DNA of 64,000 bases, taken from positions 1 through 64,000 of the forward strand of contig NZ_CP089544.1 in assembly GCF_021233055.1 (NCBI RefSeq), written 5' to 3'. A program made the translations under genes and the position numbers. The notes below the pieces were generated by a model that saw only the letters and a program-made list of their open reading frames with translations, did not search any database and was not told the DNA's origin. Numbering within the stretch: the stretch's first letter is position 1; every line of letters starts with the position of its first letter. Below, one piece after another: positions 18,179-26,703 of this stretch. The stretch is from Spirosoma oryzicola. GTDB taxonomy: Bacteria > Bacteroidota > Bacteroidia > Cytophagales > Spirosomataceae.

Positions 18179-19609
18179 ATGAGAAACAACACCTTTAGAC
18201 ATGGGAAAACTACTTTTTGTGTTTTCCTATTACTTTTTCTCTCATCTAACGCCTATTCGCAAGCCGATTCGGTGCTAATCATCAAGAGGGTATCTCCAAG
18301 AACACCCGCCCTAAAGCTGGATATCCCGTTTCTGGATTATCCCTACCAACGAGATGCCCGCCAAACGACGGGGAATTTTTTTAAAGGGTATACCAACCCC
18401 AGCATGCAGCAATCACTGGCGTTGGCTACTGATCTGTATTCGTCCGCTCACTTTGGCCTACAGAAGGCCGTTGAACCAATTGGAAACAAAGCCGTCCGGA
18501 CCATTGCGAAGGTATTTGCCCTCTTTGCTACCGATTTTATCCTTTCCTACGCCCCCGGGGGTGATGGATGGCTGCATGAAGAATACCACCGAGCCGTACT
18601 AGCCCGCCATCATACCCCTAGTAGTAACGATATGAACAAGTTTCCGATAGGGGCTGAAACGGTCAGCGTGAGCCATATCACGGACGAGGATCTGGTCCGC
18701 TTCAAAGCCGAAAGTCCCCCTGATTTTATCCGATTGCCCATTGCGGGCATCGAAGGGCAATACCTGTTGGTGGAGCGGTTACAGCGGTATAATTTTTTTT
18801 ATAAGCAAAATCAGCCGCATGAGTTTCAGTATTGGTTATCCGTACTCAATTCAATCCTGTATGTGAAGACAAGCTCCGACCCCAAGCAAGTCGACCGACT
18901 GACCGATGAATTGAATGCCAACGAGCCGGACGTACGAACCCGTGATTTTACCGGCCTTGACTTCACGGCGTGGGCTTATGACCTTTTCCGACCGACTGAG
19001 CCCTATGCCAATCGGGGTACCCATCCCCTGGGGAACGGCATCAACCGCTACCGTAAGACGACTGATTTGACGGCTGAGGAGCTGGCGTACCTAAAAAAAC
19101 AGGGTAATCTGCAATGGCTCAATGTGCTTTCGCCCATGATGGTTGGCGTCAGACGCATCAACATTAGCTCGACTTTATCCGGAAATATTGCCATGCAACA
19201 CTGGTTGACGTCGTTCGGCAACGATATTGCACTAAAAATTTTTCTCCGTAAAGAGAGCCCATTTAAAGACATCAATGCGGTTTTCACGGTGCATAATTAC
19301 CATAATTTCAGCCATTATTTTCCAGCGGTGGAAGCTGAATTAGTCGATGTTGCGCTGGGGTCAACCAACCGGAGCTGGCTTTTTTCGCCGAGAGTCTTGC
19401 TGGGCCTGCAACCCTATAAGCAACAATTTACTACGTCCAAATCCGCATTTCTGGGTTTACTGGGTGGCCGGCTAGATGTCAGGCTCCATAAAAATATGTT
19501 TCCCTATCTTGACTTTGCCCTAAAAAGTGATGGCTGGGTAGGAGGCAACGAATTTTTGGGCCCTAATTTCAGTTGCCGGCTGGGGCTTTCCTGTCGGGTT
19601 TTTGACTAA
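18179..19609 (+). CDS. Hypothetical exported protein with HEEYH motif
   Basis: 476 residues with a signal peptide (FCVFLLLFLSSNAYSQ). The region FILSYAPGGDGWLHEEYHRA (~118-137) contains HEEYH, fitting the HExxH zinc-metallopeptidase signature and lying after a hydrophobic helix. The C-terminal third has alternating strand character (WLFSPRVLLGLQPYKQ, MFPYLDFALKSDGWVGG) as in a membrane-associated beta domain. No named family recognised; peptidase activity is an inference from one motif. A third zinc ligand was not identified with confidence. Confidence 0.6.
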   Translation: MRNNTFRHGKTTFCVFLLLFLSSNAYSQADSVLIIKRVSPRTPALKLDIPFLDYPYQRDARQTTGNFFKGYTNPSMQQSLALATDLYSSAHFGLQKAVEPIGNKAVRTIAKVFALFATDFILSYAPGGDGWLHEEYHRAVLARHHTPSSNDMNKFPIGAETVSVSHITDEDLVRFKAESPPDFIRLPIAGIEGQYLLVERLQRYNFFYKQNQPHEFQYWLSVLNSILYVKTSSDPKQVDRLTDELNANEPDVRTRDFTGLDFTAWAYDLFRPTEPYANRGTHPLGNGINRYRKTTDLTAEELAYLKKQGNLQWLNVLSPMMVGVRRINISSTLSGNIAMQHWLTSFGNDIALKIFLRKESPFKDINAVFTVHNYHNFSHYFPAVEAELVDVALGSTNRSWLFSPRVLLGLQPYKQQFTTSKSAFLGLLGGRLDVRLHKNMFPYLDFALKSDGWVGGNEFLGPNFSCRLGLSCRVFD

Positions 19610-20043
19610 GCCAGGGTCGCTTTAGGGAAAAGAGTGCCGCATTCTATTCTTGGTCCTCTCGCTCCGGCAGCCCGGCGCAACGGCCGGTAGGGGAGCGGGA
19701 CCGTGCCGGGAGCCCGGGCCAAATCGGCCACTCCGAACTATAGCCCTTCGCGTTTGACTATCCGTCATTTGCACTAAGCTGTATAAATAGAGCGTTTGCT
19801 GAGATGTCTACACAGTAGCTATTTCGCCCCTCAGCTACCATAGATTCAGTGACTGTTGCAAAAGTCCAGACCGGCTCAGATTGACATCGGACATAAGCCC
19901 ATGACAACCCCTTGTGTGCGTAAAAATTACTGCTTTCACTTACCAGTTCCAGTCAGTACCGACTTTTGCTACGGCGCGGCGGACCATAGCCACTAGACTT
20001 ATGTTATTCAACTTTTTAAAGATTATGCGTGTCTTAGTTAACC
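19610..20043. other. 434-bp intergenic stretch with GC-rich structured patch and IS-like end
   Basis: 19654-19720 is strongly GC-rich with nested inverted repeats (CTCGCTCC against GGAGCGGG, CCGGC against GCCGG), unlike the surrounding sequence. 19851-19867 (gactgttgcaaaagtcc) resembles terminal inverted repeats of some IS elements. No transposase gene is present. No coding sequence recognised. Confidence 0.4.
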
Positions 20044-20450
20044 TTAGAACGATTTCTTAGATATACAGAAGATAATAACGAGAGCGATGGAAAGAACGCC
20101 AAATCCACCGGCAAAAACGTAGCGGTAGAGTTTTACGCACTTTGCTTGTTGGGCATCCGTTAAGACAAAATCAAATTGGCTGATGACTAAAGGCCTTAGA
20201 ATTTGACGGTAGAAGAAATAAGGGATGGCCCCCGTGAGTAGGGAGGTTGTACAATATCGAGATGCAAGGGGCCTACTAGTTTCGCCAGTACCCCTCCCGT
20301 CAGAATGAGTATAGCCATGTAGTACAAGTACAGGGCGGCCAAGAATCGCCAGAAACCAGTTTCTTCCGCTAATTTTGGTGCTATCTCTATAGCAGCGTCC
20401 AAATAAGCTCCCTGCTGAAGATCAAGAAGAAAGGGCTTAAGATTGACCAT
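20044..20450 (-). pseudogene. Small membrane protein, probably frameshifted
   Basis: The first frame (from ATG at 20450) gives MVNLKPFLLDLQQGAYLDAA, then a TM helix FLAALYLYYMAILILTGGVL, and runs into a stop after LDIVQPPYSRG. The next frame continues coherently from about 20255: LLTGAIPYFFYRQILRPL, then TDAQQAKCVKLYRYVFAGGF and GVLSIALVIIFCISKKSF, ending at 20044. Together they make a two-to-three-helix membrane protein of about 135 residues. The total length of 407 nt, not divisible by three, fits a single-base indel near 20240-20260. No family assigned. Confidence 0.55.
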
Positions 20451-20536
20451 TACTGGTTGTTATATAAGTGGCAATGGGTTAACCTTAAAATGACCTATAT
20501 CCTTGGCAACATAACAAATGCTGTAGATCGTCCTAA

Positions 20537-20953
20537 CTACTTTTTAGCTGGATTAGCCGGTAGCGCCCCGGTTGCCGAATAGCGGTAATTCATTTTGTAA
20601 TCTTCTCCCGGCATTCGGATTAGGTGCTTTTGGTTCACCGCTACCGTTTTCACTACGATCGTCGAATAAGCAGTAGCCCCTGTCTGCTGATCGCGAACAA
20701 AGACAATGTATTCCGCTTCTTGAGCCGGTACGAGTAAGACTTCCGACGCATTATTTGGTGGAACGGACCCTGGCGTGGTTAGCCCCCAGGCGTAACTGTA
20801 CCTGCCCGATCCACCAATGGCTTTGGCCTGAATAAGTTGTTTACCAGTAGTAGCATCACCACTCACCTCCGTGGTGACCTTAACCTGAGCCAATAATGCA
20901 GTTGAGCTGACCAAGCCCATTAAAACCAGAAGCGTACGCATGGTGTATTTCAT
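20537..20953 (-). CDS. Small secreted protein with PKD/SprB-like fold
   Basis: 138 residues: signal peptide (MRTLLVLMGLVSSTALLAQ), then one Ig-like repeat resembling SprB/PKD modules, with AIGGSGRYSYAWGLTTPGS, then YIVFVRDQQTGATAYSTIVV. A basic tail follows. SprB repeats occur in gliding adhesins of Bacteroidota, but there is only one here and no type IX sorting domain. Probably a small surface or periplasmic protein. The upstream ATG (MKYT) is four codons before a second ATG; either could be the start. Confidence 0.65.
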   Translation of the reverse strand: MKYTMRTLLVLMGLVSSTALLAQVKVTTEVSGDATTGKQLIQAKAIGGSGRYSYAWGLTTPGSVPPNNASEVLLVPAQEAEYIVFVRDQQTGATAYSTIVVKTVAVNQKHLIRMPGEDYKMNYRYSATGALPANPAKK

Positions 20954-21077
20954 GGTGACACGAGTTTAAAAGAGTAAAGCGCTAGAAGAGAAATTCTTCG
21001 GTTAAATAAATGCAATAATGTACGCTAAAGTACGAAGTGGCAGGCTAACTACTGGTTGAGTACTTGCCGAATAAGCG

Positions 21078-21126
21078 ATGCGCAAATCTCTCCTCGTCTC
21101 AGGCGGGAGCCTTTTTTGAGAATAGG
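21078..21126 (+). repeat. Dispersed structured repeat, copy 4
   Basis: Core TCTCCTCGTCTCAGGCGGG, then AGCCTTTTTTGAGAAT. TCTCA pairs with TGAGA and CTCC with GGAG. It lies between two reverse-strand genes, so it is opposite to local transcription. Confidence 0.7.
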
Positions 21127-21306
21127 TAGATAGCTTATAATTAACTGCAAAGCCACCAATCGCTTACTATTTTCAAGTTGTCAGGTCCGTACCATTGGCG
21201 TTACGGATTCGTTTAACGGCTCAACGGGTAATCCTTCTAGAAAAGAAAGTAGATCGATCAGCTGACGGAATGAGTTTGAAGCAAGATTAACTAACTGGCT
21301 AGGCAA

Positions 21307-21362
21307 AGGCATTCGTCCGTCAACCGCTAATTTTTCAGTTAGCGGTTGACGGACGAATGCCT
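21307..21362. terminator. 24-bp perfect stem hairpin ending the phosphatase operon
   Basis: Positions 21307-21330 (starting AGGCATTCGTCC) pair without mismatch to 21339-21362 around an 8-nt loop tttttcag. It begins 9 bp past the reverse-strand stop at 21371. The stem is about twice the length of a normal intrinsic terminator and lacks a T-tract on the reverse strand. Confidence 0.7.
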
Positions 21363-21370
21363 AAATTCGT

Positions 21371-23260
21371 TTACAGTGCCCATAACGATGGACTTAACCA
21401 GCCGTTGATCGCCAGTAAACCAATCAGATAGCCGCCCGTTAGCAAGAGCAAAACAAAATACCCTTTGAGCCATTTACCGGCCGGTTTGGGCCAGTGCTGA
21501 ACCAGCAAATAACTAGCCACTCCGAAACAGAGCGCAAACACCCATAGACTGCTAAAAATAAACCAGGAATCCGCTGTGGCCGAGCTGCCCACGATGGTGT
21601 GCCGATCATACTGGGTAAACAATCGATATAAGGCCGCCAGAAATACCCCACTGCCTACCACCGGTAGCAGCCGATAGCCCCAGGCAGGATAGCTCCAGCC
21701 GGCCCCCTGAAAGCGGCCCCGTATCCCCTGGATCAGCCAGATCGGGCCGGCGATCAGCCCGCTTAGCAATAGGGCTAAACTGATTAACAACAAAATAATG
21801 GGCATCCAGGCCCCCGCCCAGGAGACCTGCTGGTAATATAGCCCCCCTTCCATTATAGCCCGGTTGCCATCCGAATCCGTGACCAGCGCCACGGTTGGGT
21901 GATGGTTCCAGGCTCCGCGAAAAGTCGTCGGCCCTGTGGCCACTAAGGGGAAACGCCCGCCCAGCAATTCCCGCTCGATGAGCGTGTCGCCCTGCTGCTG
22001 CAAGCGGAAGCTGTGCTGAAGACTTTCCAAAAAGCCGGTCACCAGATTTTTGGGACTGGCGAAGCGGTAATACCCTACATAAGGACTCACCACTTGCGGA
22101 TCAATGGGCCTGGCTGCGACCGTCGAATCCGAAGCGGCCTGGGTCAGGAATGCCTGAATCAATCGCTCGATGGGATAGAGATTCTGATGCACATTAATGG
22201 CGCAGGCATAGCCAATGCCGAGCTGCCGATTGTAGCCTAGCGAAGCCATAAAGGCCCCAATACTACCCGTATGGCCTTGAAACAGAACGCCATTCGCACC
22301 CTCCCAGGACGCATTGCCGAGCCCATACCCCTGGAGTAGACCAGCCCGGGAAGCCAGGGTCGTATGAACCCGTTCGGTTTGGCGCAAAAGCTCCGCCGAC
22401 AGAAACGCGTTCCCCTTGTCCCCTTTCCAGTCCCTGAGGTAGGCTTGCAGGCAGTTGGCCAGATCAGCGGCTGAAGCTTGAAGCGACCCATTGCCTCCCT
22501 GGTAAAGTGGCACGAAAGCGGCCTTCCGGAAACTGTTTCCCTGCCAATAATACCCTTGGGCGTAGCGCTTGCCGGGTTGCTCGCGCAGGGCTACACTACT
22601 CGTGGCCATGCCTAACGGACGTAGCACGCGTTGATCGACGTAGCTGTCCCAGGGCATACCGGAAACTTTTTCAATCAGGTAGGCGGCTACGTTGTAGCCG
22701 GGATTGGCGTACGAGTGCCGCTCACCGGGCTTCCAGCGGACGCGCAGGGAGGATGCGAAGCGTTGAATCGCGGCCAGTCCCCGCTCGTCCACCGGGTCCA
22801 GATTCGCCGACTGCCCTGGTAGCTTGTCGCCAAATCCGGCCGTGTGTTCCAGCAGGTGGATAACGCGGACTGGATTCGTCGCTTCCCAGGGATTGTCAAT
22901 GGGTAGCTCGGGGGCCAGATTGCGCACCGGATCATCCAGGCGCAGTTTCCCCGCCTGAACGAGCTGTAAAATACCCAGGGCCGTAAATAGCTTGGTCACC
23001 GAGCCCATCCGGAATAAATGCGCCGAACTGACGGCTTCTTTTTTGTCCACATCGGCCAGACCCAGGCCACCGGCAAACAGCACCGAGTCCCGGGTGGTCA
23101 GCACCAGCATCAGGCCCGGGATCCGCTGCTGTTCCATCACCCGGCGGAGCGTGTCGGTTAATTGCGCCAGGGTGCGGGGCGAAGCGGGGGATTGGCCGTG
23201 GGCAGTCGAGCCGATTAACCAACTGCATAAAATGAGCGTAAACAGGAAGCGAATTAGCAT
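21371..23260 (-). CDS. Serine hydrolase (class C beta-lactamase/PBP family) with C-terminal TM domain
   Basis: 629 residues. Signal peptide; SxxK nucleophile motif SVTK (S87, K90); YxN motif YAN in RHSYANPGYNVAAYLIEKVSG region; HTG in FQGHTGSIGAF. A lipocalin-like insert domain follows at ~390-480, then three or four C-terminal TM segments (MPIILLLISLALLLSGLIAG, GYFVLLLLTGGYLIGLLAI). This architecture is common among Bacteroidota peptidases or esterases of family S12. The catalytic domain should face the periplasm. It is the last gene of the operon phosphatase-PA14/OmpA-hydrolase (31 bp from the previous gene). The 57320 protein is a paralogue. Confidence 0.9.
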   Translation of the reverse strand: MLIRFLFTLILCSWLIGSTAHGQSPASPRTLAQLTDTLRRVMEQQRIPGLMLVLTTRDSVLFAGGLGLADVDKKEAVSSAHLFRMGSVTKLFTALGILQLVQAGKLRLDDPVRNLAPELPIDNPWEATNPVRVIHLLEHTAGFGDKLPGQSANLDPVDERGLAAIQRFASSLRVRWKPGERHSYANPGYNVAAYLIEKVSGMPWDSYVDQRVLRPLGMATSSVALREQPGKRYAQGYYWQGNSFRKAAFVPLYQGGNGSLQASAADLANCLQAYLRDWKGDKGNAFLSAELLRQTERVHTTLASRAGLLQGYGLGNASWEGANGVLFQGHTGSIGAFMASLGYNRQLGIGYACAINVHQNLYPIERLIQAFLTQAASDSTVAARPIDPQVVSPYVGYYRFASPKNLVTGFLESLQHSFRLQQQGDTLIERELLGGRFPLVATGPTTFRGAWNHHPTVALVTDSDGNRAIMEGGLYYQQVSWAGAWMPIILLLISLALLLSGLIAGPIWLIQGIRGRFQGAGWSYPAWGYRLLPVVGSGVFLAALYRLFTQYDRHTIVGSSATADSWFIFSSLWVFALCFGVASYLLVQHWPKPAGKWLKGYFVLLLLTGGYLIGLLAINGWLSPSLWAL

Positions 23261-23291
23261 GAGGTAGACAGTAGGTAAGGATGAAACAGGA

Positions 23292-24341
23292 TTAATCGTA
23301 GTGAGACCGAATCAGAACCCGGCGGTTTTGAGCGCGAAGCGCCGGGGCTGAATCAAGAATAAGCGGTTGCTCGTCCCCCTCCCATCGTCCGCGCAACTGA
23401 GCCGGAGCAATCCCCTGACGGGTTAAATGGGCAATGACCACGCGGGTCCGGTATTCGGACAGGGTTCGGTTGCGTACCCGGTCGCCAACCCGGTCGGCAT
23501 GGCCGATGACCTCAATCCAGCCCGGCGGGGCCTTCTTCCAATAGACCAGCACACTGTCCAGTTGCTGAAGGCTGGCGCGGGTGAGTCCGTAACTACTCGG
23601 TCCAAACAACATGGTAAAGGGGGTCACCAAAGCGGCTGCGGTAGCGTTCGGCCGTTTTTCTGGTGGCAACCGACCCGCGACCGATCGGGCGGGCGGGCGA
23701 TCAGCCCAAGGCGGACCGGTTGACCCCCGTTTTGGCCTAGCCAGCCAGGACCTTTTGGCCCTAGAACCGGGCGGTATACCCACTGTAGCCCCCGGTTGGC
23801 GAGCAGGACTTAGTCGGGATGGCGGGTGAAGATAGGCCGTCGGAATCGGCTCCCCGGGCTCCCGCAGCCACCCAAACCAGCGAAGGGGCTGGTCGGGCCG
23901 TTCCCATCGCAAGGTGATCCGTCCTACCTGAATCGCGTTAAAATAATCAATCCGGATGGGATACGTTTGACCCGCTACCAGCTGAATCTGCCCCTTAAAA
24001 CGGCTGTAGGGGCTCAAATGCCATTCATTGATGAGGAGCTGCTGGCCCACCCATAGTTTTAGGCCATCATCAACCTGACAATAAAACGTATAGGGACCAC
24101 TCACGGGAGCTCTCAATTCACCCGTCCATCGAATCGAGTAGTACGAGCCCTCCAGTTCCGGCAGCGGAGCGCGCGTCGACCAGTCAAAATGAATCGTGGT
24201 ATCGATGCGCGTCTGCACCTTTTGCTCGAAGGTAGTGCCTCGGTAGTAGTCCCCTTTCAGCCCCCCTTGTGCCCACAGGGGGAGGCTGAGGAGCATTCCA
24301 CCTAGGGTGGTGGTCAAAACATGGCGTGGTTTGAACAGCAT
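23292..24341 (-). CDS. PA14 and OmpA domain protein (left-arm copy)
   Basis: 349 residues. Signal peptide (LGGMLLSLPLWAQ), then an N-terminal PA14-like beta-sandwich (~25-155: GLKGDYYRGTTFEQKVQ, SYYSIRWTGELRAP, YTFYCQVDDGLKLWVG, IRIDYFNAIQVG). A Pro/Arg-rich linker (~160-225) leads to an OmpA peptidoglycan-binding domain (VIGHADRVGDRVRNRTLSEY and NRRVLIRS). PA14 commonly binds carbohydrate and OmpA_C holds diaminopimelate in peptidoglycan, so it probably anchors a glycan-binding module to the wall. It begins 3 bp after the phosphatase stop. The gene at 33264 is a paralogue at the other end of the locus. Confidence 0.9.
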   Translation of the reverse strand: MLFKPRHVLTTTLGGMLLSLPLWAQGGLKGDYYRGTTFEQKVQTRIDTTIHFDWSTRAPLPELEGSYYSIRWTGELRAPVSGPYTFYCQVDDGLKLWVGQQLLINEWHLSPYSRFKGQIQLVAGQTYPIRIDYFNAIQVGRITLRWERPDQPLRWFGWLREPGEPIPTAYLHPPSRLSPARQPGATVGIPPGSRAKRSWLARPKRGSTGPPWADRPPARSVAGRLPPEKRPNATAAALVTPFTMLFGPSSYGLTRASLQQLDSVLVYWKKAPPGWIEVIGHADRVGDRVRNRTLSEYRTRVVIAHLTRQGIAPAQLRGRWEGDEQPLILDSAPALRAQNRRVLIRSHYD

Positions 24342-24344
24342 GAG

Positions 24345-25997
24345 CTAGGGTTGCAGGGCTTCGCCAATGGGTTGACCTGTTGTGCCACTGGGTGGCAACA
24401 TGCGCAGCAGCACACTCAGCGTTGGAGCAATGTCAGATGGGCTCGTGCTGCGCCGGGTTTCGCCCCGGCGAATGCCCCAGCCGTAGAAAATACAGGGCAC
24501 CTGCCGGTCATAGGTATACGCTGAGCCGTGGGTGGTGCCCATGGGCAGGCCGACAAACCAGCCGGGCTGGTAAATCAGCTGCAAATCCCCACTGCGCCGG
24601 GCGTGGTAGCTGTTTTTGTATAGGTTCAGTTGCCCATCGGGCAGGTTGGCCTGCGCCAGCGCGCGCAAGTTGATGACATCGGCTACGCCAGGGATTTGGG
24701 TCAGGCGCTGCTGGAGCGCCTGCTGAACGGCGGATACGGATAGTTTTTTTTCCCGCATCAGGGCCTGGTCCAGATACAGCTGATCGTTCATGTTGGCCAT
24801 CTGGACGTAGTTACCGGGTCCAAAGGCATCCAGCAGGAATTGGTTCAACGTCTGGCTCAATTGGCGTGGATCGATTAGTCCCGCTGGCAGGTGGTGCGCC
24901 TGCCAGTAGGCGGGCACGTCCATCACCCCATGATCACCGGTCAAAAAAACGGTGTAGCCGTCCGGCCCTACCCAGCTATCCAGGGCCTTTAGTAAGTCCG
25001 CCAGCTCCTCATCGAGCCGCAGGAAAATATCTTCCTGTTCCACCGAGGTGGGCCCGAACGAATGGCCCACCTGGTCCGGGGTGGAAAAACTAATGGCCAG
25101 AAAATCCGTGGCGGGCCCTTTGCCCAAATTCTCCCCCTTCAAGGCGGCCAGCGCCATCTCTTTGGTTAACGTGTTGCCCCAGGGCGTGTACGTCAACAGC
25201 TCAAATACAGCGCCTGCAGGGCCTGCCATTTCGTAGGGAAAGCTGGAGGTCGACTTCCCCGGCAGCTTATACTCATAGGGTTGATCATCCGCCGTGCTTT
25301 CGGTGTATTCGGCCACGGGCCGCAGGGTCTTCCAGCCCCGCTGGCTGTATTCGGCGGGTAACTTGCGGGCATTGAAGGCCTCCACCCAGGCGGGCAGCTG
25401 GGGCTGATAAAACGAGCTGGTCACCCAGGTGCCCGTGCGGCTGTCAAACCAGTAGGCTCCCCGGGCCGAGTGGCCCGCCGAAAGAATGGCACTGCGATCC
25501 TTCAGCGCAATACCAACCGCTTTGGAGCGAAAATTGGTAGCCAGCGCCAGCTGGTCGGCGATCGTGGTCACCAGTAAATTACGCGGGGAAAACCGAGCGG
25601 GCAGGGCGTTGGGATGACCCACGACGCGAACACTGGTATCTTCAACACAATAGACACCTTTAGCTTTGCTGGGATCATACCAGTCGTTGCCCACAATGCC
25701 GTGAATAGCCGGCAGAGAGCCCGAATGAATCGAGGCATGCCCCGCTGCGGTGGCTGTCAGGGCATACTCATACTGCGTATTCTGGCAGGCAAAACCGCCT
25801 TTCAGGAGCCGTTTGAAGCCCCCGGCTCCGTATTTTTTTTCGTAGCGGTAGAGAAAGTCAGCCCGCATCTGGTCGACGACAATACCGACAACGAGTTTGG
25901 GCGCTGATACGGGTAAAGGAGACGGTTGACGGGCGGGTTGAGCCCAGGAGGTAGTCACGGCTAGCAGGCCAAGCAAATAAACAGGTCGCAAAAACAT
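24345..25997 (-). CDS. pafA: PafA-like alkaline phosphatase
   Basis: 550 residues with signal peptide. The start VVGIVVDQMRADFLYRYEKK gives metal-ligand D42. The nucleophile Thr is T81 in YALTATAAGHASIHSGS, followed by HGIVGNDWYD. Later metal-binding motifs are FSTPDQVGHSFGP and LTGDHGVMDVP. This matches the PafA subgroup of alkaline phosphatases (Thr nucleophile, two Zn), which release phosphate from a broad range of monoesters in the periplasm. First gene of a three-gene operon; a PadR-type palindrome lies 35 bp before its start codon, so expression probably responds to the neighbouring PadR proteins instead of only to phosphate. Confidence 0.88.
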   Translation of the reverse strand: MFLRPVYLLGLLAVTTSWAQPARQPSPLPVSAPKLVVGIVVDQMRADFLYRYEKKYGAGGFKRLLKGGFACQNTQYEYALTATAAGHASIHSGSLPAIHGIVGNDWYDPSKAKGVYCVEDTSVRVVGHPNALPARFSPRNLLVTTIADQLALATNFRSKAVGIALKDRSAILSAGHSARGAYWFDSRTGTWVTSSFYQPQLPAWVEAFNARKLPAEYSQRGWKTLRPVAEYTESTADDQPYEYKLPGKSTSSFPYEMAGPAGAVFELLTYTPWGNTLTKEMALAALKGENLGKGPATDFLAISFSTPDQVGHSFGPTSVEQEDIFLRLDEELADLLKALDSWVGPDGYTVFLTGDHGVMDVPAYWQAHHLPAGLIDPRQLSQTLNQFLLDAFGPGNYVQMANMNDQLYLDQALMREKKLSVSAVQQALQQRLTQIPGVADVINLRALAQANLPDGQLNLYKNSYHARRSGDLQLIYQPGWFVGLPMGTTHGSAYTYDRQVPCIFYGWGIRRGETRRSTSPSDIAPTLSVLLRMLPPSGTTGQPIGEALQP

Positions 25998-26031
25998 GTG
26001 CGTAAACAGGGTTTATAGGTAGAAAAAAGAT

Positions 26032-26052
26032 ATATATAGATTTTCTATATAT
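26032..26052 (-). promoter_or_regulatory. PadR-type operator, site A
   Basis: ATATATAG-ATTTT-CTATATAT, perfect 8-bp arms with 5-bp spacer, 35 bp upstream of the phosphatase start codon. The layout is the same as site B before the padR-like gene. Confidence 0.55.
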
Positions 26053-26148
26053 TGTAGACATAGTGAACCAAACACTGGCCTTCCAGTGCAGCGAAACGTG
26101 AACCCGAGTGACGATCTATTTACCCGTAGCTAACCCTTGACTGGGTGA

Positions 26149-26703
26149 TCAACTGCTGGCAAGTGCCCGTTTACGACTAGCGGGCCGACGAATGTAGTCC
26201 TCCCGAAGGGCGGGATGACGGACCAGGCTCGTGCTTCGATGGCTACGGGTAGAGCGAAGCCCCTGTAGAAACAGCAATAGCAGCAAGGGGCAAAGTAAGG
26301 TAGCCACCAGACCGACAGGAATAGTGAGTCCCCGGCTCGCCAGGAGCCACCCGGTGAGCATGACACTTAAAAAGGCCCCGATCAGCAGGGTGCTGCGCAC
26401 GGGTTGGATCAGGCCAAAAGCCGCCTTGTCTCGTTTGGTGAACCGGGCCGGATGCCGCCAGAAGCTCCTTCTGGGCAAGGCTCCCTGTCGAATCAGGGTA
26501 TGCTGGAGGTGACGAACGGACAGCGCCGTAGCCTCCAACCGAATCCGGGCCAGCGCTTTCTCGAAGGAGAGTCCCTGGCTCATCAGCTCTTCGGCCTGGC
26601 AGGCCAGGTAATCCACTAACTCGTCGATCAACAGTTCCTGGGTACCCACCTGGCGCAGATGCTGACGCAGGCAGTAGGTTTGTTGCGGGGTCAAGAGGGT
26701 CAT
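26149..26703 (-). CDS. Small membrane protein with ELVDY motif (left arm)
   Basis: 184 residues. The N-terminal helical domain (~1-75) contains LIDELVDYLACQAEELMSQG and LSFEKALARI, matching the ELVDH(I)..E..G.sF.eA motif of proteins encoded next to PadR regulators in Bacteroidota. Two TM helices follow (LLIGAFLSVMLTGWLLA and LVATLLCPLLLLLFLQGL), then a basic tail. The start codon overlaps the padR stop by 4 bp (ATGA), so translation is coupled. Function unknown; it may be the membrane partner or effector of the regulator. The right-arm protein at 28055 is its counterpart. Confidence 0.75.
   Translation of the reverse strand: MTLLTPQQTYCLRQHLRQVGTQELLIDELVDYLACQAEELMSQGLSFEKALARIRLEATALSVRHLQHTLIRQGALPRRSFWRHPARFTKRDKAAFGLIQPVRSTLLIGAFLSVMLTGWLLASRGLTIPVGLVATLLCPLLLLLFLQGLRSTRSHRSTSLVRHPALREDYIRRPASRKRALASS

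Larger units (their letters stand above)
20954..21370. other. 417-bp intergenic stretch
   Basis: Contains repeat copy 4 and the 24-bp stem hairpin at 21307. No gene seen. Confidence 0.6.
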
